From assembly GCA_031278215.1 (NCBI GenBank), contig JAITKV010000037.1:1-59473 (forward strand): a stretch of 59,473 nt of DNA, in the 5' to 3' direction. The DNA is from Spirochaetaceae bacterium. GTDB lineage: Bacteria > Spirochaetota > Spirochaetia > Treponematales > Breznakiellaceae. Both the position numbers and the translations under genes were made by a program. The notes beneath the pieces are model-generated. The model saw only the letters and a list, made by a program, of their open reading frames with translations. It did not search any database and was not told the DNA's origin. Shown piece after piece: positions 16,251 to 25,000 of this stretch; the stretch's first letter is position 1, and every line of letters starts with the position of its first letter.

Positions 16251-17926
16251 TAATCTTCCAGATGAGTCAGGGCCGCGGAAATGCTGTAACAGTAGTCCCC
16301 CAAATGTTCCAGCCGCCGGACAAAATCAATAAAGAGTAATTCGGTCTTGACGTTTTCTCCCGCCTCGATGCGTTTTCTTCCGTATTTACGAAGCTTGTTC
16401 CGGGCCCGGTTGATCCGTTCTTCCGTCAACGCCGCCTCTTCCGCCTCTTCCGGGCTTAGGACCCTTCCAAGCCGGGCCTGGACAAAATTAAGGAATTCCC
16501 CCACCAGGGCCGTATAGGGGGCCAGGGCTTTCATGGCCTTGCCCTTAAAGATTTGATTTTTCCGGATGCTCCGTTCCAAAAGAAGGCTTACCCCGTAGCA
16601 GTCGTCGGTCATGTTTTCCAGATCGGCGATAATCCGCAGGAGCCGGGAAATTCGCCGTTCCGAGTGGGGGTTAAGCTGTTGCCGGGTGCATTCTATTAAA
16701 AAGAGGGTTAGTTCTTCCCGCATCTGGTCGGCGTAGTCTTCTTTGCTTTGAAGCTCCTCCGTCAATTCCCGGATCGCCTTTTCTTTATCGGGGTTTTCTT
16801 TTAGGGTTGTTAAAATTCCGCTGATCCGTTCGTACATGGAAGAAACAATCCCCGCCATATTCTGAATTTCCTTTTCTGCCCTAAGGATGTTCAGTTCCGG
16901 CGTGTTCCGAAAGGTTCCGGAAGTATAGGTTAGGCGGTACTGTCCCCCCGGGGTTCCCGGTTTTTCTTTAATAAGCCGGTTTACCAGGGCTGCCAGGGGC
17001 TTTACAAAGGGGAAAAAGAGGATCGTGTTTATTAGATTAAACACCGTATGGAACATGGCCAGGTGGCCGGTAAGCCCCGCTCCTACGGGAAATCCGGGGC
17101 TTATCATGTCCACCAGGGAAAGCAGGGGATATATAAAAATTACGGCCCAGACGGTGCCGATCACGTTAAACAGTATATGAACCAGCGCCGCCTGCCGGGC
17201 CGCGGGCCGTGCTCCAATAGAGGCCAGGGCCGCATCAATGGTGGTGCCGATATTGGCCCCCAGGATCATCGCGGCGGAAAATTCATAGCCTATAAATCCC
17301 TGGTACGCCATGGTAAGAAAGATCGCCGTGGATGCCGAGGAGGAATGGAGGAGTAAGGTGATGATCATCCCGATGAGGGTTCCCAGGAGTACGGAACTTT
17401 GGTTCCGGCCGGAAAAGGAATTAATAAATTCCAGGGCCCCGGGATCGATGGCGGGCATGGATTTTGTTAAAAGATCCAGGCCCATAAAGAGGATGCCGAA
17501 ACCCAGTACGGCGGTTCCCAGATCCCGGTGCTTCCATTTGATCATGGACAGGGCAAACCCTATACCCACCGCGGGCAGGGCCAGGACCCCTATCTTTAAG
17601 GAAAACCCCACCAGGGACACAATCCAGGCGGTAACGGTGGTGCCGATATTGGCCCCCATGATTACCCCAATAGCCTGCGTAAGGGTAAGAAGCCCGGCGT
17701 TTACAAAGGACACCACCATAACCGTGGTGGCCGATGAAGACTGAATAAGGGCGGTGATCCCAAAGCCGGTAAGGACCGCACTAAAGCGGGTCCCCGTCAT
17801 AAAGGACAGGACCCTTTGCATGCGCTGGCCCGCGGCCTGCTGGATACCGTCGCTCATTACCTTCATCCCGTAAAGGAAAAGGCCCAGGCTTCCGGCGATG
17901 CTAAAAAAAGCCCCCAGGTATTCCAT
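16250..17926 (-). CDS. Na/Pi cotransporter-PhoU fusion, copy 1
   Basis: A 558-residue paralogue of the next gene with the same layout: IQSSSATTVMVVSFVNAGLLTL and LLHSSSASTAIFLT in the two membrane repeats, ANIGTT twice, and a C-terminal PhoU-like domain. The two are clearly tandem duplicates that have since diverged, mostly in the PhoU-like half. First gene of a three-gene operon ending with yjbQ. TAATAT (17934-17939) lies 7 bases before the ATG and no ribosome binding site is seen; a leaderless start is possible. Confidence 0.93.
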   Translation of the reverse strand: MEYLGAFFSIAGSLGLFLYGMKVMSDGIQQAAGQRMQRVLSFMTGTRFSAVLTGFGITALIQSSSATTVMVVSFVNAGLLTLTQAIGVIMGANIGTTVTAWIVSLVGFSLKIGVLALPAVGIGFALSMIKWKHRDLGTAVLGFGILFMGLDLLTKSMPAIDPGALEFINSFSGRNQSSVLLGTLIGMIITLLLHSSSASTAIFLTMAYQGFIGYEFSAAMILGANIGTTIDAALASIGARPAARQAALVHILFNVIGTVWAVIFIYPLLSLVDMISPGFPVGAGLTGHLAMFHTVFNLINTILFFPFVKPLAALVNRLIKEKPGTPGGQYRLTYTSGTFRNTPELNILRAEKEIQNMAGIVSSMYERISGILTTLKENPDKEKAIRELTEELQSKEDYADQMREELTLFLIECTRQQLNPHSERRISRLLRIIADLENMTDDCYGVSLLLERSIRKNQIFKGKAMKALAPYTALVGEFLNFVQARLGRVLSPEEAEEAALTEERINRARNKLRKYGRKRIEAGENVKTELLFIDFVRRLEHLGDYCYSISAALTHLED

Positions 17927-17963
17927 ACTTTCTATATTAGCTTATTTTGCGTCTTTTATTAAG

Positions 17964-18158
17964 ATGCTGTTAGGATACCATGCTCCGGGGTTTTTCTATT
18001 TTGTTATGTCCGACTCCCACGGCCAGCTTCAGGCCCTGCGGACGGTTCTTTGCTGGGCCGCGGGAACCGCCATGGCCGCCGGCAGGACCGCCGGCGCTGG
18101 AAGCGGCCCCGCAGTAGGGGGCGCTGACACACTGCAAAAGCCGCGGCGGTATTTATAG
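17964..18158 (+). pseudogene. Remnant of a metallophosphoesterase gene (YfcE/MJ0936 type)
   Basis: The reading frame opens MLLGYHAPGFFYFVMSDSHG followed by QLQALRTVL. VMSDSHG is the first metal-binding motif (D and H ligands) of small calcineurin-like phosphodiesterases, which are normally 150-240 residues. Here the frame turns into Ala/Gly-rich sequence and stops after 64 residues, and no GNCD, GHTH or other later motif follows. It is divergent from the Na/Pi operon. Most likely a truncated gene in decay. Confidence 0.5.
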
Positions 18159-18203
18159 TAAAACAAGCCCGGGGAAAGAAAAAAACAACGGTCTGGAAAG
18201 TAT

Positions 18204-18223
18204 AAACCGCCCGCGGGCGGTTT
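18204..18223. terminator. Palindromic terminator downstream of tRNA-Asp
   Basis: AAACCGCCC / GGGCGGTTT perfect palindrome followed by TTATA on both sides; it lies 6 bases past the 3' end of the minus-strand tRNA and can act in either direction. Confidence 0.75.
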
Positions 18224-18229
18224 TTATAA

Positions 18230-18304
18230 CGGGAGCGACGGGGCTTGAACCCGCGATCTCCGGCTTGACAGGCCAGCGTGATAAACCAACTTCACTACGC
18301 CCCC
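18230..18304 (-). tRNA. tRNA-Asp (anticodon GTC)
   Basis: Complete cloverleaf on the minus strand: acceptor GGGGGCG with CGCTCCC (one G-T pair), D stem GTGA/TCAC, anticodon stem CTGGC/GCCGG with loop CTGTCAA (anticodon GTC), variable loop AGATC, T stem GCGGG/CCCGT with loop TTCAAGC, discriminator G. CCA is not encoded. Confidence 0.95.
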
Positions 18305-18379
18305 AGTATTTGTATACTGTAACAGAAAGGGTACGGTTTAGTCAAGCAAACCGGTCTGTATTGGCGGGGCGGTTTATTG

Positions 18380-18483
18380 GACTTGTTCGATAACCCGGTT
18401 GGGTATCTTACAAGTCTTGCAAAATGTTCCGCATTTTGCTGTTTTTAAGCGGAATTTGTTCGGAAACTGAGGTTTCCGAACAA
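18380..18483. repeat. Cluster of three hairpins
   Basis: Three inverted repeats follow each other: GACTTGT...ACAAGTC (18380-18416, with a second inner stem ATAACCC/GGGTATC), GCAAAATG/CATTTTGC (18419-18439) and a perfect 12-bp TTGTTCGGAAAC/GTTTCCGAACAA with loop TGAG (18456-18483). The last ends 2 bases from the putP stop codon. No T-tract follows, so they are not ordinary terminators; a REP-like dispersed element is plausible. Confidence 0.6.
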
Positions 18484-18485
18484 CT

Positions 18486-20012
18486 CTATTCTTCAAAAAT
18501 AGGTTTAACCGAAGCCCGTTCAAAGCCGTCATAGACCTCCGAAACGGGGGATTTGGTAAGGAGGCTTACCACCAGGATAAAAAACAGGGAGATGCAGAAG
18601 CCCGGCGCCAGGGAGTAAAGGCCGGTGGCTTCATTAATGGTAATCCAGGGCTTGTCGCCGCCGGGCACACAGAGGATATAATCCCAGATTATCACCGTTA
18701 GGCCCCCGGAGACGATTCCCGCGATGGCGCCGGAACGGTTAAGCCGTTTCCAGTAAAGGGAAAGCAGTATCAGGGCCCCGAAGGCGGAGCCAAAACCGGA
18801 CCACGCGTTGGACACCAGCCCCATGATGGTGGAAGACCGGCTGGCGGCGATGATATAGGCGATGATACATATGGTGGCCACGGTAAAACGGCTGATCCAT
18901 AAAAAATGCTTATCCGGCGCCTCCCGGTGGACTATGCCATGGTAAAGATCGCTGGTAATGGCCGACGCCGCCACCAGCAACTGGGAGTCGGTGGTGGACA
19001 TAATGGCCGCCAGGATCCCGCATAAAAAAATGCTGCCCAAAACCGGCATGGCCCCTGGGCCCCCCAGGCTTATGGTTTCTATAATCCGGATAAAAATCAT
19101 TTCCGGTACGGCGGTTTCCGGAATAAGCCGGGCGCCGGCGGCGCCCATAAGAACGGCGCCCCCCAAAGAAAGGGCCGCCGCGGCGGCGCCAATAAGGGCG
19201 GCCCAGGGAATTTCCGCTTCCCGTTTAACCGCCATGAACCGGATAAGGATATGGGGCATGCCAAAGTATCCCAGGCCCCAGGCAAGCCCCGACAGTACGG
19301 AGACCGCGGATACGGGCCCGCCGGTCTTATCCGTAAATATATCGAAGAACCCGGAAGAACCGCGGACAGAAACAGCCGGCCCCTCCGTAAGATGCAGGGC
19401 CACAAGGGGGGCGGTTACGATAACCGCCAGTACCAGCAGGCCTTGAATAAAATCGGTCCAGCATATAGCCCGGAACCCCCCCAGAAAGGTATAGAGAAAA
19501 ACCACCATGCTGCCCGCAAAAAGGGCTATGTGATAATCGATACCAAACACATAGGAAAAAAGAAGGCCGCAGGCGATAAATCCTGCGGCGGTATACATGA
19601 TAAAGAAAATGGCAATTACCAGGGCGGTAATAAACCGGAGCGTATGAGACGTGTCCCGAAAACGGTTTTCAAGGTATTCTGGAATCGTAATTGAATATTG
19701 GGTGCTTAGGGTATAGCGGCGGAGCCGTTTTGCTACAAAAAGCCAGTTAAAGAGGGTTCCCAGCACAAGTCCTATGGCGATCCATATTTGCCCGAGTCCG
19801 AAAGAATACACCGCCCCGGTTAGGCCCAGCATAAGCCAGCCCGACATATCGCTGGCATAGACCGAAAGGGCCGCCACCCAGGCGTTAAGCCGGCGGCCGC
19901 CGATAAAATAATCCGGCAGGCTGACGGTTCGTTTAAAGAAAAACGCTCCAATGATTATCATCGCCACAAAATAGCAAAAGAAGATAATACCGGCTTCAGA
20001 AAAAAACTTCAT
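18486..20012 (-). CDS. putP: Sodium/solute symporter, PutP-like
   Basis: A 508-residue inner-membrane symporter of the SSS family with about 13 hydrophobic segments. Family marks: the ADYFIGGR-like SLPDYFIGGRRLNAWVAALSVYASDMSGW at the start, GLVSNAWSGFGSAFGALILLSLYWKRL near residue 390, and the STTDSQLLVAAS segment. These match sodium/proline symporters best, though pantothenate and sugar members cannot be ruled out. Start at the second ATG (20012) because GGTGGA, inside the longer frame that begins at 20027, makes a good ribosome binding site. Proline could serve as nutrient or osmolyte. Confidence 0.85.
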   Translation of the reverse strand: MKFFSEAGIIFFCYFVAMIIIGAFFFKRTVSLPDYFIGGRRLNAWVAALSVYASDMSGWLMLGLTGAVYSFGLGQIWIAIGLVLGTLFNWLFVAKRLRRYTLSTQYSITIPEYLENRFRDTSHTLRFITALVIAIFFIMYTAAGFIACGLLFSYVFGIDYHIALFAGSMVVFLYTFLGGFRAICWTDFIQGLLVLAVIVTAPLVALHLTEGPAVSVRGSSGFFDIFTDKTGGPVSAVSVLSGLAWGLGYFGMPHILIRFMAVKREAEIPWAALIGAAAAALSLGGAVLMGAAGARLIPETAVPEMIFIRIIETISLGGPGAMPVLGSIFLCGILAAIMSTTDSQLLVAASAITSDLYHGIVHREAPDKHFLWISRFTVATICIIAYIIAASRSSTIMGLVSNAWSGFGSAFGALILLSLYWKRLNRSGAIAGIVSGGLTVIIWDYILCVPGGDKPWITINEATGLYSLAPGFCISLFFILVVSLLTKSPVSEVYDGFERASVKPIFEE

Positions 20013-20153
20013 GCTTTTTCCACCCATTTTTTACTAAAATTCAGAACTACGATAAGTATCATACATATCTTTACCGGGCGCAAATTTTAAGAAAAACCCG
20101 GAATTTTAACGAGCCCGGCAGCTTTATTTCTTTACGGCGGGCGCCGGGAGCGC

Positions 20154-20182
20154 TTGACAGGATACGCATGTTTCTATATAAA
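20154..20182 (+). promoter_or_regulatory. trpDC promoter
   Basis: A perfect TTGACA (20154-20159), 17 bases, TATAAA (20177-20182). Transcription should start near 20189-20190, which is exactly the ATG of a 10-codon frame described in the next entry. Confidence 0.75.
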
Positions 20183-20189
20183 GATACAC

Positions 20190-20222
20190 ATGAAATCAGC
20201 ATATTCCGGGGGTAGCCTATGA
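20190..20222 (+). CDS. Possible leaderless leader peptide before trpD
   Basis: A short frame reading [10 protein letters not shown] whose stop codon overlaps the trpD start (ATGA at 20219-20222). Its ATG lies 7 bases past a strong -10 box, like several full-length genes here. It has no tryptophan codons and no attenuator hairpins follow, so it is not a classical trp leader. If translated, it could bring ribosomes to trpD by coupling. Confidence 0.35.
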   Translation: MKSAYSGGSL

Positions 20223-21229
20223 TACGGGAAGCGATTATTAAGGCCGCGGCAAAGGAAAATCTTGGATTCCTTGCCGCGGAAAGGGTGATGGACGAAATTA
20301 TGGGCGGCCAGGCCAGCGAAATACAGATGGCGGCCTTTTTAACCGCCATGGCGGTAAAGGGCGAAACCATCGAAGAGATTTCCGGCAGCGCCGCGGGGAT
20401 GCGGAAACACTGCATCCGGATCCTTCACGATATGGACGTGCTTGAAATTGTGGGCACCGGCGGGGACAAGTCTAATTCGTTTAATATTTCTACCACCTCA
20501 AGCCTGGTTATCTCTGCCGCGGGAATTCCCGTGGCAAAACACGGGAACCGCGCCGCCTCGAGCAAGTCCGGCGCGGCGGATGTGCTTGAAAGCCTGGGGG
20601 TAAACATCACGGCCAGCCCCGAAAAGAGCCTGGAACTGCTTAAAACCATGGGGCTTTGCTTTCTCTTTGCCCAGAACTACCATATTTCCATGAAATACGT
20701 GGCCCCGGTGCGTAAAGAACTGGGGATTAGGACGATTTTTAATATCCTGGGGCCCCTGGTTAATCCGGCGGGGGCCAATATGGAATTACTGGGAGTGTAC
20801 AGCGAAGACCTGGTGGAGCCCCTGGCCCGGGTGCTTTCTAATCTGGGGGTCAAAAGCGGCATGGTGGTTTATGGCCAGGACGGGCTGGACGAAATTTCCA
20901 TGAGCGCCCCCACCAGGGTTTGTGAATTTATCTCCGGAAAGGCCCCGGCGACCTATACGATCAGCCCGGAGGACTTTGGCTTTGCCCGGTGCGCAAAGGA
21001 AGCCCTAACCGGGGGCGCCCCGGAAGAAAATGCCGGAATTACCAGGCAGATTCTGGAGGGCGCCAAGGGCCCCAAGCGGGAGGCGGTGCTGCTTAATTCG
21101 GGGGCGGCGATCCACATTGCCCGGCCGGAACTTTCCATGAAAGATGGAATTAAGCTGGCGGAAGAAATTATTGATTCGGGCAGGGCCCTGGCCCAGCTTG
21201 AAAAGTTTATCGAACGTTCATCTTCATAA
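20219..21229 (+). CDS. trpD: Anthranilate phosphoribosyltransferase
   Basis: A 336-residue enzyme joining anthranilate and PRPP in tryptophan synthesis, cytoplasmic. The PRPP-binding motif [12 protein letters not shown] is at 78-89; [20 protein letters not shown] (about 107-126) and [15 protein letters not shown] (about 165-179) are family signatures. The ATG has GGGGGT upstream. It is followed 4 bases later by trpC. The other trp genes (trpE, G, F, B, A) are not in the window. Confidence 0.95.
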   Translation: MIREAIIKAAAKENLGFLAAERVMDEIMGGQASEIQMAAFLTAMAVKGETIEEISGSAAGMRKHCIRILHDMDVLEIVGTGGDKSNSFNISTTSSLVISAAGIPVAKHGNRAASSKSGAADVLESLGVNITASPEKSLELLKTMGLCFLFAQNYHISMKYVAPVRKELGIRTIFNILGPLVNPAGANMELLGVYSEDLVEPLARVLSNLGVKSGMVVYGQDGLDEISMSAPTRVCEFISGKAPATYTISPEDFGFARCAKEALTGGAPEENAGITRQILEGAKGPKREAVLLNSGAAIHIARPELSMKDGIKLAEEIIDSGRALAQLEKFIERSSS

Positions 21230-21233
21230 GACA

Positions 21234-22067
21234 ATGATTCTGGATGAAATTGCCGCAAAAACCCGGTTTAGGGTGGAGGCCGCAAAACAAAGGGTTCCTC
21301 CCGGTACAATGCGGTCCCAAGCCGAGGTTCTTGCGGGGGGGCCTTCGCCGGCGGGCCCTCTGCCCTTCGAGGGGGCCCTGGAAGCGCCGGGGCTTTCGTT
21401 TATCTGCGAGGTAAAGCGGGCTTCTCCTTCCGGGGGGCTTATGGCGGGGGGCCCCGAATTCCCCTACCTTGCCATCGCGAAGGAATACGAGGCCGCAGGG
21501 GCCCGGGCCATATCGGTGCTGACCGAGCCGGATTATTTTTTGGGGAACAACCGCTACCTTAAGGAGATCGCCGCGGCCGCAGGGATCCCCGTGCTGCGTA
21601 AGGACTTTATTATCGATGAATACCAGATATACGAAGCCAAGGTCCTGGGGGCCCGGGCCGTTTTGCTGATCTGCGCCCTGACCGGTAAAAAGACCCTGGG
21701 GAATTTTCTGGCCCTGGCCCGGTCTCTTTCCCTTTCTGTATTGACCGAGGTCCACCACCGGGGGGAACTGGAAATGGCCCTGGCCTGCGGTTCCCGGATC
21801 ATCGGGATTAACAACCGGAACCTTGCGGACTTTACGGTGGACCTGGCCCGGACCGAAGAGCTTTGCCCCCTGATTCCTTCGGGACATCTGGCGGTTTCCG
21901 AAAGCGGGGTCCACACCGCAGAGGATGTAAAACGTTTGGCGGACTGCGGGGTGGACGCCTTGCTGGTGGGGGAAAGCCTTATGCGGGCCCCGGATAAGCG
22001 GGCGTTTTTGCGGAATCTGCGGATAAAGCTTGGGCTTTCCACCGGGCGGCCAGATCTTCCGGGCTAA
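21234..22067 (+). CDS. trpC: Indole-3-glycerol phosphate synthase
   Basis: A 277-residue (beta/alpha)8 enzyme that closes the indole ring. Visible: FICEVKRASPSGG (catalytic Lys), VLRKDFIIDEYQI (catalytic Lys and substrate Asp), GINNRNLADF and the phosphate loop AVSESGVHTAEDV. A Pro/Gly-rich insertion (LAGGPSPAGPLPFEG) lies near residue 30-45. ATG 21234 is 4 bases after trpD. Its last 89 bases overlap the end of addA on the other strand, an unusually long convergent overlap. Confidence 0.93.
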   Translation: MILDEIAAKTRFRVEAAKQRVPPGTMRSQAEVLAGGPSPAGPLPFEGALEAPGLSFICEVKRASPSGGLMAGGPEFPYLAIAKEYEAAGARAISVLTEPDYFLGNNRYLKEIAAAAGIPVLRKDFIIDEYQIYEAKVLGARAVLLICALTGKKTLGNFLALARSLSLSVLTEVHHRGELEMALACGSRIIGINNRNLADFTVDLARTEELCPLIPSGHLAVSESGVHTAEDVKRLADCGVDALLVGESLMRAPDKRAFLRNLRIKLGLSTGRPDLPG

Positions 22068-25000
22068 GGGCGGCCAGATCCGGGGACAGGTCTGCCTCGT
22101 AAGCGTTCCGCAGGTAAAAAAGCCTGCATAGGGCGGGCTTTTTAAATATATCTTCCACGGCCCGTTTGTATACGGCCATCTGCCCCAGGTGGCGGGAAAT
22201 ATCGTCGTCCCTGCCGGTCTTAAAATCTACCACGTACAGCTGCGAATCCTGCTCAAAGAGGAGGTCTATTTTTCCCATAACCGTTACGGGCCCCGGAGAT
22301 CCGGCATGTTCCGCGGCGGGCAGGGTAAGGACGGTTAAGACCGGATACTCGGTTTCCCGCCACGCCGCCTCCTGGGCCCTGCGGCCCAGGGCCGAATCAA
22401 AAAACTTGTCCGCCATGATCCGGGCTTCTTCGGCAAGGAGCGCAAGTTTTTCCTTGTCTTCCACCGCCGCGCTAAAGCGCCGGGGGATCCGCGGGGGCCG
22501 GCGGTTAAACCGGCTTTCTATAAAACCGTGGACAATGGTGCCAAAGTCCCGCTCTCCCAGGCCGGTTCGTTTAAGCAAAGCTTCCAGAGCGGGGTTGGCG
22601 GAACCGGCCTGGCTTCCGGAACGGGCAGGGCCCTGAAGGCCGGCCCCGGGGAGGGCGCTGGCGGCAATGGTCTGCGGCCCGAAACGGCGGGAAGAAAAGC
22701 CCGGGGTGCTTTCGTATTCCCCCTGGACCCGGCGGGCCCGTTCTTTCATGGAAGCCGCCGAAGCGCCGGATCCGCCTTCAAGGGTTTTTACAATACTCCG
22801 CAATTCCTGGGATGAATAGGCATAAATTGATTCAACAGTGTAAAGGGGATCGTCCCGGCGCAACGCGGGCAGAAGCTGCAGGAAGCTTATGGACTCAAGA
22901 TCCGTCCTGGTCCGGTACTGCTCCCGCCGTTCAACAATAAAGTCCTTATCGCAGGCAAAGGTCCGGGGGTCCAACTGTTCCCGTTCGGCCTTGTTTTGTT
23001 TGGGTATGCCGGCGGTAAGATACAGCCCGGATTCCGCCCTGGTCATGGCCACGTAGAGCAGCCGTCTAAGTTCCGCCAGGGTTTTTCGTTTATGGTCTTC
23101 TTTTTCTTCCAGGTAAAAATAATCCTCTGCGCCGGGCAGTTCCCCGGTCCGGGGCAGGCGCAGGGAAACTCCCCAGCGGCGGGAAAAAAGGCTAAGGCCC
23201 TGGTCCGGGGCCGTGTCTTCCCGGCATCCGCATCCGTACAGAAACACTATGGGAAATTCAAGGCCCTTGCAGCGGTGGATGGACATAAGCCGCACCCCCC
23301 CCTCGTCGACGGCGGGAAGGACTGAATCGCCGGGTTTTTCTTTACCGGAGGCCGCATCTTCCAGGTAATCCAGAAACTCCACCAATCCCTTGCCCCGGGC
23401 TTCAATGGTCCTGGCCTGTTCAAAAACCAGATCGTAAAGATCCAGGTATGCCTGGGAAAACCGGGACCACAGGGCCTCGTGGCGGTACCCGTATTCGTAC
23501 CACAGCTTAGTGAGCAGGGAACTGACCGGAAGGTCCTGGAGTTCCCCCAGGAGTTCCCGGTAACAGCGCCGGGCTTCCCGGTACCGTTCCCTGTCTTCGG
23601 GGGGCAGTTTTGCGTCCAGCGCTTCATCGAAGGCCGGCGTATCCTCAAGCATGCACAGGGTAAAGGCGTCTTCGCCGAGGCGGACAAAGGGGGACCGGAG
23701 CAGACTGCCATAGGCGATGCGGTCGCCGGGATATACCAGCAGTTTAAGCAGGGCCCACAGATCGTTTACCGGGGCGTCCTTAAAAAGGGCCGCGGGTCTG
23801 TCGGCGCTAAAGGGTACGGCAAACAGTTTAAGGGCCCTTTCCAGTATATGCTGGCGGGTATAGCTTCGCTGAAGCAGCGCAAAATCGCCGTAGCGGCAGG
23901 GGCGCTGTTTTTTTGTACCCCTGTCAAAAACCGGGGCCCCCTCTAAAACCAGGGTCTTGATTTTTCGGGCAATGTACAGCGCCTCGTAATCTTCTCCCTG
24001 CGGCAGGGCCGCGGTTTCTTCCAGGCGGCCTTCGTCAAAAAATGCAAAGTGAAGCCGCGGTTCTTCTTTGCCGGCGGCGGCATTACCGGCGGCGGCATTA
24101 CCGGCGGCGTCGTTGCCGGCGGCGTCGTTGCCGGCGGCAGCGCCGGTCCGGGCCGGCGCTGCCGCGGCCGGCGTATCCGCGGCTTTTTCATCCCCGTGGT
24201 AAACCCAGTGATACACCGCTTCGTAGTCCGCCGGGGCCCCGGGGAGAAAGACTCCTTCGCCGGGTTCCGGGCCGTCCTTTTCGCGGCGGCCGCCGAAGAT
24301 AAGGTTAAAGGCCCGGATCAGCATGGGATGGGACCGGTAATTGCGGCTAAGGCCCAGGGAGTGCCCGGTTTGCGCCGCGAGGCCCCGGAATACCGAAACA
24401 TCCGCCCCCCGGAACCGGTAGATGGACTGTTTTTCGTCCCCCACATAAAACACCTTGCCCGGCGCCAGCTGGCCCGGCGCCGGCAGGCCCTGTTCCAGCC
24501 GGTCTTCGTTTTCTGCCAGCAGGGCTACCAGGTCCCGCTGAAGGCTGTTGTTGTCCTGGAATTCGTCGATCATGACGGCCTTAAATGACGTTTTATACAC
24601 CCGCCGAATGCCGGGGTACATGCGCAGGCCGTCCACCGCCAGATGCGCAATGTCGTTAAAGGTAAGAATGCCGGTTTCCCGTTTTTTCCGGTTAAGCAGG
24701 TCCTGGTATTCCTGGATCAGGGGAAAAACGGAACGCACAATGTCCCACTGCAGAACGTGGTTAGCCACGGCTTCGAGCCGGGGGTACAGGGTTCCCTTGA
24801 TTTTTCCTATGGCTTCCCGAAGGAGCGTGTAGGGTTCGGTTTCGTTTTTGGTTTTTCGCGGCCCCAGGGCTTTAAGCTTTTCCAGGGAACCCAGATACCG
24901 GAGCAGTTCTTCCCGGCCCTCTTCCTGTACAAAGAGCGGCTCTATGTCCGGCGCGCCGGGGATGGAAGAGAGGACGGGCGCCAATTCCCCCTGCCGGGGG

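Noticed and set aside
20160-20222. Tryptophan attenuator
   Set aside because: The leader frame has no Trp codon and there is no room for the alternative hairpins and T-tract.
24070-24144. Regular 15-bp repeats considered as a CRISPR array
   Set aside because: Units are contiguous without spacers, in frame with addA and of uneven identity.
24049-24588. Long plus-strand frame rich in Gly/Val/Ala opposite addA
   Set aside because: It is the antisense shadow of addA, made open by the GC-rich 15-bp repeat; no ribosome binding site or family features.
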